Source: Bacteriovorax sp037444575 | GTDB taxonomy: Bacteria; Bdellovibrionota; Bacteriovoracia; Bacteriovoracales; Bacteriovoracaceae | Direction of reading: 5' to 3' | Assembly (NCBI GenBank): GCA_037444575.1 | Contig: JBBIME010000015.1 | Location: 1 to 64,000, forward strand | Length of the DNA stretch: 64,000 bases | In this document: piece by piece, positions 24,843-32,721 of the stretch | Numbering within the stretch: position 1 is the first letter of the stretch | Layout: every line of letters starts with the position of its first letter | Notes under the pieces: generated by a model | Databases searched by the model: none | What the model saw: only the letters and a program-made list of their open reading frames with translations | What the model was told of the DNA's origin: nothing | Translations under genes and position numbers: made by a program

Positions 24843-24845
24843 TTA

Positions 24846-25337
24846 TTATTTCTTCTTTTCAATCAATTTGCGATGAAGAGTTTCCAAAAAGTAGAGTTCT
24901 TTAGTTTCGTTATAGAGTCTTCTCTGCGATTCAGTAGAATCTTGAAACTCATTGATAATCTTATAGAGGTCTAAATTTTTTATCTTATCAACCTTAAGAG
25001 AAAGTTTGTTGAGAAGCTGAAGCTCTTTGTTATTAGGTCGTTTAACTTTTTTAAAATAGTGCTCTGGAAGATCCTTAACCGTTCTTACCGTAGGGATACT
25101 GCTTTTAAAATGATAAGGAGACACAATGTAAAGGGGATAGGGAAATAGAGGATGGAGGTTGTGCTCCAGGATAATTTGCTCAAGATTTACGATTAATTTT
25201 TCGGCCTCATCTTTTTTGAGATTGGTAAGATTGAGGTAACAAGGAACCTTTCCAATTCTTGAATCAGAAACAATAATCCTGAGTTTTTCAGCAGTCATTT
25301 CACTCAGGGGAATTTCTTCAAAAATAGGAATTTTCAT
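24846..25337 (-). CDS. Unknown soluble protein paired with the coiled-coil gene
   Basis: A 163-residue protein with a mixed alpha/beta N-terminal half (IFEEIPLSEMTAEKLRIIV, PLYIVSPYHF) and a helical, Lys-rich C-terminal half. It has no signal or membrane segment. Its start is divergent from the plus-strand gene at 25424, with 86 bases between them for both promoters. No family is recognised. Confidence 0.55.
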   Translation of the reverse strand: MKIPIFEEIPLSEMTAEKLRIIVSDSRIGKVPCYLNLTNLKKDEAEKLIVNLEQIILEHNLHPLFPYPLYIVSPYHFKSSIPTVRTVKDLPEHYFKKVKRPNNKELQLLNKLSLKVDKIKNLDLYKIINEFQDSTESQRRLYNETKELYFLETLHRKLIEKKK

Positions 25338-25423
25338 CTATCGCTCACTAACTATCGCACATTCTCCATTTTAGTATAAACTAGAATAGAGAGTTCGTTA
25401 TAGGATAATTAGAAAAGGAAAGT

Positions 25424-26122
25424 ATGTTCAGTCTCCCTTATGTTTCACTCCCAGAGCATTTTACTAAGTTATTGGTGAGTAATATTCAAAATAGCACTCA
25501 AACCAATACAAATCTCGAGATGTACATCAGCGAGAACACTGAACTGAATGCTTTGGTGAAAAAAGTGTTCAGAGATATTGATCCTGATGGATTTCTGGGC
25601 AAAATTCTTTCTATTTCAGGATGGCCCGGAATTCGAAACCGATTAGCTTCAGTTTATATTGAATATGCTATGACGGGAAGTTTTCCAGAAGTGGCCAATC
25701 TCTCGTTAGTCACTGACATCATCAATATCGAAAATAAACTTCGTCATTTTGCTCCCCAAGGATTTTCTCGCGCCTTTTTGTTGGGGTTCTACGCCAAGAT
25801 GTCTTTAATTCAAGTCAAAAAAATGGAAGATGGAGCTCAGTTTTCCCCTCTGATAATTAAAGATGAGCATATAGAATTTATGAAATGGTCTAAGGCCAAA
25901 TCTGTCCGCATTGATTGGTTGATGCTTGAGTTAATTCAGTTTGATCATTTTTTGGGAACGCAGAGAATGAATACTCTCTTGCAGTCTGGATCACGTTATG
26001 ACTCACTTTTTATTCTTCTTTCTGAAAAAGAACAAAGACAGATGATGGAAAACTTTATGACATATGGCTCTTCAATAAATGATACAGAAATTTTTACTAC
26101 AGACGTGACAATTCAAAGCTAA
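25424..26122 (+). CDS. Unknown helical protein upstream of the CpaF-type ATPase
   Basis: A 232-residue soluble helical protein without signal or membrane segment. It contains TELNALVKKVFRDIDPDGFLGKILSISGWPGIRNRLA and ends in a short Asp/Thr-rich tail; none of this matches a family I know. It lies 12 bases before the ATPase start, so the two are probably one operon, and it may be a regulator or partner of the ATPase. Confidence 0.55.
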   Translation: MFSLPYVSLPEHFTKLLVSNIQNSTQTNTNLEMYISENTELNALVKKVFRDIDPDGFLGKILSISGWPGIRNRLASVYIEYAMTGSFPEVANLSLVTDIINIENKLRHFAPQGFSRAFLLGFYAKMSLIQVKKMEDGAQFSPLIIKDEHIEFMKWSKAKSVRIDWLMLELIQFDHFLGTQRMNTLLQSGSRYDSLFILLSEKEQRQMMENFMTYGSSINDTEIFTTDVTIQS

Positions 26123-26134
26123 GTAGGATTGGTT

Positions 26135-27172
26135 ATGACAAATGCAATTTGGAATTTAATTAATGATCTTAATAAAAAATCTGGAATAACAGAAATTTTA
26201 ATTAATGGTCCCAAGAATGTCTTCGTTGAAAGAGGGGGACAGTTCATTCAGATAAGCGCTAATTTGCCAGCCGCAGATATCAGCGCTTTTATTCAAGATG
26301 TAGCGACGATGAATCAAAAAGTTTGTGATAATAATAATCCAATTCTTGACGGAAATCTTCCAGATGGTTCACGTATCAATGTGATCAATGAGCCTTTTGT
26401 GCAAGGAAGTCCTGCGATCTCTATAAGAAAGTATTTAAAGTTCATTTCAAGTTTTGAAAATAATCCAAACATTTTTGGCCTCACTCCCAAATGGATTGAG
26501 TTTTTAAAAGCAATGATGTCTGCTCGCCTCAATATTGTAGTTTCGGGTGGAACTGGTGTTGGTAAAACAACTTTTTTAAATCTGCTTATCAATGAAATTG
26601 CAAAAGCAGAAAGAGTGATTGCTATTGAGGACACTCTTGAACTCTCAATTAATCTTCCAAATGTTGTAAGACTTGAATCTGGAGCAAAAGCGCTTCAATC
26701 AAAAAGTAATCTTTCTACAAGAGATCTCGTAAAAAATACTCTTCGCATGAGACCAGATCGCATAATCATTGGTGAGACAAGAGGAGCAGAGTTATTTGAT
26801 CTTCTTCAAGCGATGAATACAGGACATGAAGGAAGTATGACGTCAGTTCACGCCAATTCAGCAGGAGAGTGTCTCTCCAGAATGGAAACGTTATTTCTTT
26901 TAGCAGGATTTGAGATTCCACTTATAGTTGTTCGAAGACAAATGGCCTCTGCTATTAATTTCATTGTACAACTAGGAAGAGATAATGAAGGAAACCGTGT
27001 GATCCAAGAAATTATCGAGGTGTGCGGGATGGAAGGTCCAATCATTCTCACTCAACCAATTGCTGAACGCATCGATGGTGTGTTGCATTTTAAAGGAATT
27101 GCTCCAAAAGTTTTCGAAAAACTTCACAGGGATGGGGGACTTCCATATAATTTCTTTGAAAATTTTAACTAG
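26135..27172 (+). CDS. CpaF/TadA-type secretion or pilus ATPase
   Basis: A 345-residue protein of the type II/IV secretion ATPase family. Visible are LNGPKNVFVER-like N-terminal lead-in (ILINGPKNVFVER), Walker A GGTGVGKTT, Asp box AIEDTLEL, Walker B RIIIGETRG, His box TGHEGSMTSVHANS and the RMETLFLLAG segment. I start it at the ATG at 26135 with AGGA seven bases upstream rather than at a TTG two codons earlier. CpaF proteins power Tad pili, but no tadB, tadC, pilin or secretin gene lies nearby. It ends one base from the converging deoC. Confidence 0.85.
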   Translation: MTNAIWNLINDLNKKSGITEILINGPKNVFVERGGQFIQISANLPAADISAFIQDVATMNQKVCDNNNPILDGNLPDGSRINVINEPFVQGSPAISIRKYLKFISSFENNPNIFGLTPKWIEFLKAMMSARLNIVVSGGTGVGKTTFLNLLINEIAKAERVIAIEDTLELSINLPNVVRLESGAKALQSKSNLSTRDLVKNTLRMRPDRIIIGETRGAELFDLLQAMNTGHEGSMTSVHANSAGECLSRMETLFLLAGFEIPLIVVRRQMASAINFIVQLGRDNEGNRVIQEIIEVCGMEGPIILTQPIAERIDGVLHFKGIAPKVFEKLHRDGGLPYNFFENFN

Positions 27173-27173
27173 G

Positions 27174-27845
27174 CTAGTATTTCCCTGCACCAGCATCAAT
27201 TCCGCTTAAGATCGCAATTCCAGAACTTGTTCCGAGTCTGGTTGCTCCTGCCGCGATAAATTCTCTAGCAGACTCAAGGCTTCTAACTCCACCGCTAGCT
27301 TTTACTTCCATGTATGACGGGATATTGGCCTTCATAAGTTTTACATCTGCCAAAGTTGCTCCACCTGTAGAAAAACCAGTTGATGTTTTTACAAAATGCG
27401 CTCCGGCCTTTGCTGAAAGTTCGCAGGCCTTAATTTTTTCTTCGTCTGATAAAAGACAAGTTTCAAAAATAACTTTCACTATCTTTTTGCCAGCCGTATT
27501 TACGACTGCTTTTATGTCTTGTTCAACCAAGTCGTAATCTTTATTTTTTAAAGCGCCGATATTGATCACCATATCGATTTCGCCTGCACCATCTTCAATT
27601 GCTTTTTTTGTTTCAAAAGCTTTTACATCGGTAGTGTTTGCTCCTAAAGGAAAGCCAATAACTGTACAAACAGTCGTGTTGCTTCCTTTTAAAAGAGAAG
27701 CAGCGTAGGAGACATAAAAAGGATTCAGACAAACTGAAAAAAAATCATGCGTTTTTGCCTCTTCGCAGAGTTTTTTTATTTGATCGCGAGTTGCCTCTGG
27801 TTTAAGCAATGTATGGTCAATTAAACGGTTAATTTTTGATTCCAT
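27174..27845 (-). CDS. deoC: Deoxyribose-phosphate aldolase
   Basis: A 223-residue class I aldolase that splits 2-deoxyribose 5-phosphate to glyceraldehyde 3-phosphate and acetaldehyde in nucleoside breakdown. IDHTLLKP, VIGFPLGANTT, EIDMVINIGALK, VKVIFETCLL, the Schiff-base Lys in FVKTSTGFSTGGAT and the phosphate site VKASGGVR are all present at the expected spacing and full length. For a predator or saprophyte it would recycle DNA-derived sugar. It is divergent from fabI with 136 bases between them. Confidence 0.92.
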   Translation of the reverse strand: MESKINRLIDHTLLKPEATRDQIKKLCEEAKTHDFFSVCLNPFYVSYAASLLKGSNTTVCTVIGFPLGANTTDVKAFETKKAIEDGAGEIDMVINIGALKNKDYDLVEQDIKAVVNTAGKKIVKVIFETCLLSDEEKIKACELSAKAGAHFVKTSTGFSTGGATLADVKLMKANIPSYMEVKASGGVRSLESAREFIAAGATRLGTSSGIAILSGIDAGAGKY

Positions 27846-27981
27846 GTGTTTGTACCTTTAAAATAATAAAAATGCCTTTTCGCGCCTCTAGTATGCTCTA
27901 AATGGCCGCCTTAGTCTAGACAGAAGCGGAGCTCTCCATTAGAGTTTTCAATAATTTTTATCAGCAAAAAAGGGAGTTTTT

Positions 27982-28761
27982 ATGGGATCTCAAAATGGTC
28001 TATTGGCAGGAAAAAAAGCACTTATTTTAGGTGTGGCCAACGATATGTCTATTGCTTGGGGTATTACCAAAGCTTTAAAAGAACAGGGCGCTAGTGTTGC
28101 GCTAACTTATTTAAATGAAAATCTACAAAAAAGAGTTGTTCCCTTGGCATCTGAAGTTGGTGCTGATTTTGTTTGTGAAATGGATGTAACAAATGATGCT
28201 CATTATGCTGCTCTTAAAAAAACAGTCGAAGAAAAATGGGGCAAGTTTGATATTCTTATTCACTCTTTGGCATTTGCAGATAAGACAGATTTAAAAAATC
28301 GTTTTGTAGAAACATCGCGCGACGGCTTTAAAATGGCGTGTGATATCTCGGCTTTTTCACTTATTGGTCTCTGTAACTCACTTAAAGACAACTTAAATGA
28401 CGACGCTTCCGTTATCGCTATGACTTATCACGGATCTGTAAAGGTCTTAAAAGGATATAACGTTATGGGCGTTGCTAAGGCAGCTTTAGAGGCTTCAGCT
28501 CGTTATTTGGCCGATGACCTGGGACCTTCTAATATTCGCGTAAATTGCATCTCTGCAGGCCCTATTAGAACGCTTGCGGCTTCCGGGGTTCCGGGGCTAA
28601 AAGACTTTCTAAAAACAATTGAAGAGAAAGCTCCTCTTAGAAAAAATGTGACTCAAGATGATGTTGGGGGAACAGCTGTGTATCTAGCTAGTAGACTCTC
28701 TCATGGAGTAACAGGGCAAGTTCTTTACGTAGACTCAGGGATCAATATCGTTGGTGCTTAA
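27982..28761 (+). CDS. fabI: Enoyl-ACP reductase (NADH)
   Basis: A 259-residue short-chain dehydrogenase-type enzyme of fatty-acid elongation, reducing enoyl-ACP with NADH. The FabI-specific N-terminal loop GVANDMSIAWGI, HSLAFA, the catalytic pair Tyr159 and Lys166 (Y-x6-K in GYNVMGVAK) and ISAGPIRTLAASG are present. GGGAG lies five bases upstream of the ATG. The common Tyr for the second FabI Tyr is near THYG-like residues (MTYHGSVK). It ends at a strong bidirectional terminator. Confidence 0.93.
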   Translation: MGSQNGLLAGKKALILGVANDMSIAWGITKALKEQGASVALTYLNENLQKRVVPLASEVGADFVCEMDVTNDAHYAALKKTVEEKWGKFDILIHSLAFADKTDLKNRFVETSRDGFKMACDISAFSLIGLCNSLKDNLNDDASVIAMTYHGSVKVLKGYNVMGVAKAALEASARYLADDLGPSNIRVNCISAGPIRTLAASGVPGLKDFLKTIEEKAPLRKNVTQDDVGGTAVYLASRLSHGVTGQVLYVDSGINIVGA

Positions 28762-28778
28762 GATTTTTAAAATAAAAA

Positions 28779-28805
28779 AAGGCCGCTTGAAAGCGGCCTT
28801 TTTTT
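28779..28805. terminator. Bidirectional terminator between fabI and hemE
   Basis: A nine-base-pair stem, AAGGCCGCT/AGCGGCCTT (28779-28787 and 28792-28800), loop TGAA, is flanked by A-tract on the left and T-tract on the right, so it works in both directions. The right arm tract runs into the hemE stop codon at 28804. Confidence 0.88.
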
Positions 28806-29841
28806 AGTACTTAAAATTTTTATGAATATATTCTACTGCCATTCTCACATTACTTTCAGGAGTTCTTTGAAGTACTCCGTGGCCAAGTCCACAAATCCAG
28901 CGATCAAGATGATTTGAGTCTCTTACTGAATCCCAAAATTGGGCCAGTTTTTTCTCTAGTACATTCCAATCATAATGAAGGTAACTAGGATCGATATTTC
29001 CCTGAATCATGTAATCCTTACCTAGAGTATTTAAAGCATCTTTAAGAGACATTCTCCAGTCAATACCAAGGACGTCGATATTTTTATCTTCGATAGCTTG
29101 AAGATAGTTTAGGTGAGTGAGCTTTGAGTAATAAACAATTTTTTTGTTTGGATGAAGCTTTTTAAATTCAGCTGATAATTTTCGAAGAGATGGTACGATG
29201 AATTCTTTAAAATCAGAAATCATCAATTCTCCAACTGCGGTATCAAATAAACAGATGGCATCAGCCCCACCAAGAGCTTGTTGATTCATTTCTTCTAGTA
29301 GTTCAGGAAGAAGCAGTTCTAAGAATCCTTGATAGCGTCCATCATAAAATCCTTTTTTAGCGCTTGTTAAATCTCCATGGTGAGATCCTTCAACTGCATA
29401 AGCGTAAAGCGTCCAAGGGCCACCTACAAATCCAAGTAACGTCTTACTTTTTGGAAGTTCAGCACTAAGAAGCTTTGTGGCCTCTTTTTGAAAGCCATAA
29501 TAAGACTTAGAATCTTCAATCAATTTTAATTTTTTTAAATCAGCGAGCGATTCGAGTTTTATTTTTAAGATTGGACCCGGATTATAAGTAAGACCAAGTC
29601 CTAATTGCTCAAGTGGAAATAGTAGGTCAGAAAATAATATAGCAGCATCGAAATTAAAATCGCGAATTGGTCCCATTGTTACTTCGCAAGCAAGCTTAGG
29701 GTCTTTACACATAGTCATAAAATCAGAGTCTTTTTTTATTCCTTGGTAATGAGAGTGATAGCGGCCAGCTTGTCTCATAAACCATACTGGAACTTGTGTC
29801 GTTCCATCAGCATTTTTTAGTCGATCGTTAAAAAGTCCCAT
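28804..29841 (-). CDS. hemE: Uroporphyrinogen decarboxylase
   Basis: A 345-residue enzyme that decarboxylates uroporphyrinogen III to coproporphyrinogen III in haem synthesis. PVWFMRQAGRY near the N terminus, AAILFSDLLFP, GFVGGPWTLYAYAVEG, and GLGHGVLQRTPESNV near the C terminus are the family signatures, and the length is usual. It is the last gene of the haem operon, eleven bases after the response-regulator gene, with a ribosome site AAAAGG. Confidence 0.93.
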   Translation of the reverse strand: MGLFNDRLKNADGTTQVPVWFMRQAGRYHSHYQGIKKDSDFMTMCKDPKLACEVTMGPIRDFNFDAAILFSDLLFPLEQLGLGLTYNPGPILKIKLESLADLKKLKLIEDSKSYYGFQKEATKLLSAELPKSKTLLGFVGGPWTLYAYAVEGSHHGDLTSAKKGFYDGRYQGFLELLLPELLEEMNQQALGGADAICLFDTAVGELMISDFKEFIVPSLRKLSAEFKKLHPNKKIVYYSKLTHLNYLQAIEDKNIDVLGIDWRMSLKDALNTLGKDYMIQGNIDPSYLHYDWNVLEKKLAQFWDSVRDSNHLDRWICGLGHGVLQRTPESNVRMAVEYIHKNFKY

Positions 29842-29852
29842 TGTTAATCCTT

Positions 29853-30545
29853 TTATTCGTGATTGATTGTTAATTTATATCCAATACTTCTTATACTTTG
29901 AATTTCTATTGATCGATTAGGATCGCTCTCGCACCATTTTCGAAGCTTAACGATGTAGTTGTCTACTGTGCGGTTTGAAGGGAATTTATCTTCACCCCAA
30001 ATTTTTTCAATAATTTCTTCCCTTGGAACAGCTACGTTATGTTTTTTATAGAGCAACTCTAAAATAGCGCACTCCTTTTGAGAGAGAGCAATGATGTTGC
30101 CATTGCCGTCCTTGACTTCATATCGTCTAAACCAAATTTTAAGTGGTCCATGGACTATTTCTTCAGGGAGAGTTTCAAAGCTTGCTTGAGTTTTTAAAAT
30201 GCGCTCTAATCTTAAAATTAATTCCTTTAGAGCAAATGGTTTTGTGATGTAGTCTTCAGCACCAATTTCCAGTGCTTCAACTTTTGTTTCAGGATCATTG
30301 AGGGCCGATAAAAAGAGAAGCACAAAATCTTTTCTTTCTTTTCTAAACAGACTGGCCAGTTTTAAACCATTAGTATCTGGAAGACCGATGTCCATTAAAA
30401 CTAAGTTAGGAGAATTTTTTTTAAAGAGTAGAGTTGCTTCACTTCCAGACTTTGCCCAGACACATTTGTGACCTAGACCTCTTAGATATTCTTCTAAAGT
30501 GCTTCCTAAATTTTCTTCATCTTCAACGATTAGGATATTAAGCAC
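29853..30545 (-). CDS. OmpR/PhoB-family response regulator
   Basis: A 230-residue protein with a receiver domain (acidic pair VEDEE, phosphorylation Asp52 in LVLMDIGLPD, Thr/Ser in LFLSA, Lys in ITKPF) and a winged-helix DNA-binding domain from about residue 130 (LSQKECAILELL, DKFPSNRTVDNYIVKLRKW, SIGYKL). It starts at a GTG overlapping the kinase gene by eight bases with GAGG six bases upstream. It sits inside the haem operon between the kinase and hemE, so it may control haem genes or respond to haem-related stress. Confidence 0.88.
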   Translation of the reverse strand: MLNILIVEDEENLGSTLEEYLRGLGHKCVWAKSGSEATLLFKKNSPNLVLMDIGLPDTNGLKLASLFRKERKDFVLLFLSALNDPETKVEALEIGAEDYITKPFALKELILRLERILKTQASFETLPEEIVHGPLKIWFRRYEVKDGNGNIIALSQKECAILELLYKKHNVAVPREEIIEKIWGEDKFPSNRTVDNYIVKLRKWCESDPNRSIEIQSIRSIGYKLTINHE

Positions 30546-31440
30546 GAAGATCCTCGCCTGATTTAAAACGGAGTGTGAAAATTAAATTTTTATCTCCGGA
30601 AATTTTAAGCTCTCCCTTCATCTTATCAAGAAGCTTATTCGTTAGATAAAGACCAATTCCAGATCCTTTTGATGAATTAAATTTATAAAATAGAGTTCCA
30701 AGTTTAGATTTATCTCCCATAAATTCACCCTCGTCTTGATAGATGAGAATCACATCACTGTTTTTTTCTTCGATTTTAATTTTCACATTCTGGGATTTGG
30801 AATGAATGCGAGTATTCTCTAAAAGATTTTTGATAATAAGTTCTAGAGCAAATTCATCAGCGACAATAGATATATCGGGATTTATAGAATCGATATCAAT
30901 AGAGAGACTGTTTCCCAATTTTTTAGCGACATTTTTTATAAAGGGGATAAGTTTTAGCGTTGTAAGATTTAACTCACCTCCACGCTCGATACGGGAAAGC
31001 TGAAGAATTTTATCCATCTGAGTTTCAAGTTTTCCAGTGTCTTCAATAAGCCTGGCCGAAAGCTTGTTAAGAGTAGGATCATTTTTACTGGAGAGGATCT
31101 CATTAATGACTTCGCTTTGAAGGCGGATACTTGCTAAAGGCGTTTTTAATTCGTGAGACAAAGATGCAAAGAACGCCTGAAGAGATTTTGTTTTTCTTTG
31201 ATCTTTTAAATAAAGAAGCAAAAAGCTAACTGATAATAGAAGAAGCAAAATGATAAAGCTTCCTCCTTCCCAGATTATCATTTTAGTAATTTTTAAACGA
31301 TCTGTATGCGCCAGAATGTTTTCATAATGCATGAGTAGGTAAACCCACCAGGCACCGATAAGAAATAGAACTATCGCCCACAATAAAGAAAGTGAGAGAA
31401 GAAGGACGGATGAATGATCAAAGGGGTTTTTTATCTTCAT
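30538..31440 (-). CDS. Membrane sensor histidine kinase embedded in the haem operon
   Basis: A 300-residue kinase with two membrane segments (about 10-36 and 58-78) and a periplasmic loop of only about 20 residues, too small for a ligand domain. The HisKA motif FASLSHELKTPLASIRLQSE carries the phosphorylatable His near residue 97. N box ELIIKNLLENTRIHSK, G1-like YQDEGE and G2 GSGIGLYLTNKLL follow. It begins three bases after hemL and overlaps its regulator. The signal is probably sensed in or near the membrane. Confidence 0.87.
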   Translation of the reverse strand: MKIKNPFDHSSVLLLSLSLLWAIVLFLIGAWWVYLLMHYENILAHTDRLKITKMIIWEGGSFIILLLLLSVSFLLLYLKDQRKTKSLQAFFASLSHELKTPLASIRLQSEVINEILSSKNDPTLNKLSARLIEDTGKLETQMDKILQLSRIERGGELNLTTLKLIPFIKNVAKKLGNSLSIDIDSINPDISIVADEFALELIIKNLLENTRIHSKSQNVKIKIEEKNSDVILIYQDEGEFMGDKSKLGTLFYKFNSSKGSGIGLYLTNKLLDKMKGELKISGDKNLIFTLRFKSGEDLRA

Positions 31441-31443
31441 CTT

Positions 31444-32721
31444 TTATTGGATTCTATGCTCCAGTCTGTGCTCTAAATCGCGAATAACTTCGTCTGTGTG
31501 AGCAGCACTTACAAATCCAACTTCATAAGCATTCGGCGCTAGATAAATTCCTCTATCGAGCAACACTTCAAAGAGCTTATTGAAATTCTCTGTTAAGTTC
31601 TCTGGGATATCTGAAAGTTTAGTTACATTTTCTTTTGGTACGATCCAAAATAAAGAAGAATAGTGAACGACTTTAAACATAGCAAACTGGCCATTGTTAA
31701 AGTGCGACAGCCAACTTGTAAAAAGGGCCACAATTTTTTTTGTCTGCTCTTCAATGTATTTATATTTTTCCGGAGTCATCTCTTTTAAAGTCGTAAGACC
31801 TCCGACCATTGCTAGAGGATTAGCAGAGAGAGTTCCTGCCTGATAAACGCGTCCAACAGGAGCTAAATGTTCCATGATGAATTTTGAAGCACCAATAGCA
31901 CCAACAGGTAGACCGCCGCCGATAATTTTCCCCAACGTTACGATGTCTGGTTTGATTCCGGTTTTTTCAGACATTCCACCGAAAGCAACTCGAAAGCCTG
32001 AGATAACTTCATCAAAAATTAAAAGAGCTTTATTTTGTGTACAAACTTCGCGAAGGAATTTTAAAAATTCCACTGGCTGAATAAGAAGTCCATTGTTAGC
32101 AGGAAGAGGCTCAATAATGATCGCTGCAATTTGATCTTTGTGATCGATAAAGCATTGTTTTACGCCTTCCTTATCACCTAATTCTAAGATCAATGTATCG
32201 TGGGCAACTCCTTCTGGAACTCCCGCAGAAGAGGCTTCAGCTTCACCAGCTAAACCTGATCCAGCTTTAATAAGCATTGAATCCACATGCCCATGGTAGC
32301 ATCCGTTAAATTTTATAATTTTATTTTTTCCAGTTACCCCGCGAGCAAGCCTTAAAGCAGTCATAACCGCCTCAGTTCCTGAGTTAACAAAGCGAAGCTG
32401 TTCTACATGCGGAAGGTTTTTCAAAAGGAATTGAACGAGTTCTAATGAGTAGGGTTCACAAGCTCCATAACTCCATCCTCGAGTTAAGCCTTCATGAAGA
32501 GCGGCCTCAACGGTTGGATTTCTATGTCCTAGAATGAGTGGCCCAAAGCTCATGCAAAAATCGATGTATTGTTTTTTGTCTACGTCGTAGATATAGGCAC
32601 CTTCAGCGCGCTCAAAGAATCTTGGAGTTGTATGAAGGCCTTTAAAACTTCGAACAGGTGAGTGCACTCCACCAGGAACAAGAGTTTTAGAGAGAGAGAA
32701 TAAGTCTTTTTGCTTTGTCAT
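31444..32721 (-). CDS. hemL: Glutamate-1-semialdehyde 2,1-aminomutase
   Basis: A 425-residue PLP enzyme making 5-aminolevulinate in the C5 haem pathway. VPGGVHSPVRSF, YDVDKKQYIDFCMSFGPLILGH, FVNSGTEAVMTALRLARG, the PLP Asp in LIFDEVISGFR and the Schiff-base Lys in VTLGKIIGGGLPVGA are all in place, and length is usual. It overlaps hemC by four bases (ATGA). Together with hemA upstream it shows that this organism uses the glutamyl-tRNA route. Confidence 0.95.
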   Translation of the reverse strand: MTKQKDLFSLSKTLVPGGVHSPVRSFKGLHTTPRFFERAEGAYIYDVDKKQYIDFCMSFGPLILGHRNPTVEAALHEGLTRGWSYGACEPYSLELVQFLLKNLPHVEQLRFVNSGTEAVMTALRLARGVTGKNKIIKFNGCYHGHVDSMLIKAGSGLAGEAEASSAGVPEGVAHDTLILELGDKEGVKQCFIDHKDQIAAIIIEPLPANNGLLIQPVEFLKFLREVCTQNKALLIFDEVISGFRVAFGGMSEKTGIKPDIVTLGKIIGGGLPVGAIGASKFIMEHLAPVGRVYQAGTLSANPLAMVGGLTTLKEMTPEKYKYIEEQTKKIVALFTSWLSHFNNGQFAMFKVVHYSSLFWIVPKENVTKLSDIPENLTENFNKLFEVLLDRGIYLAPNAYEVGFVSAAHTDEVIRDLEHRLEHRIQ

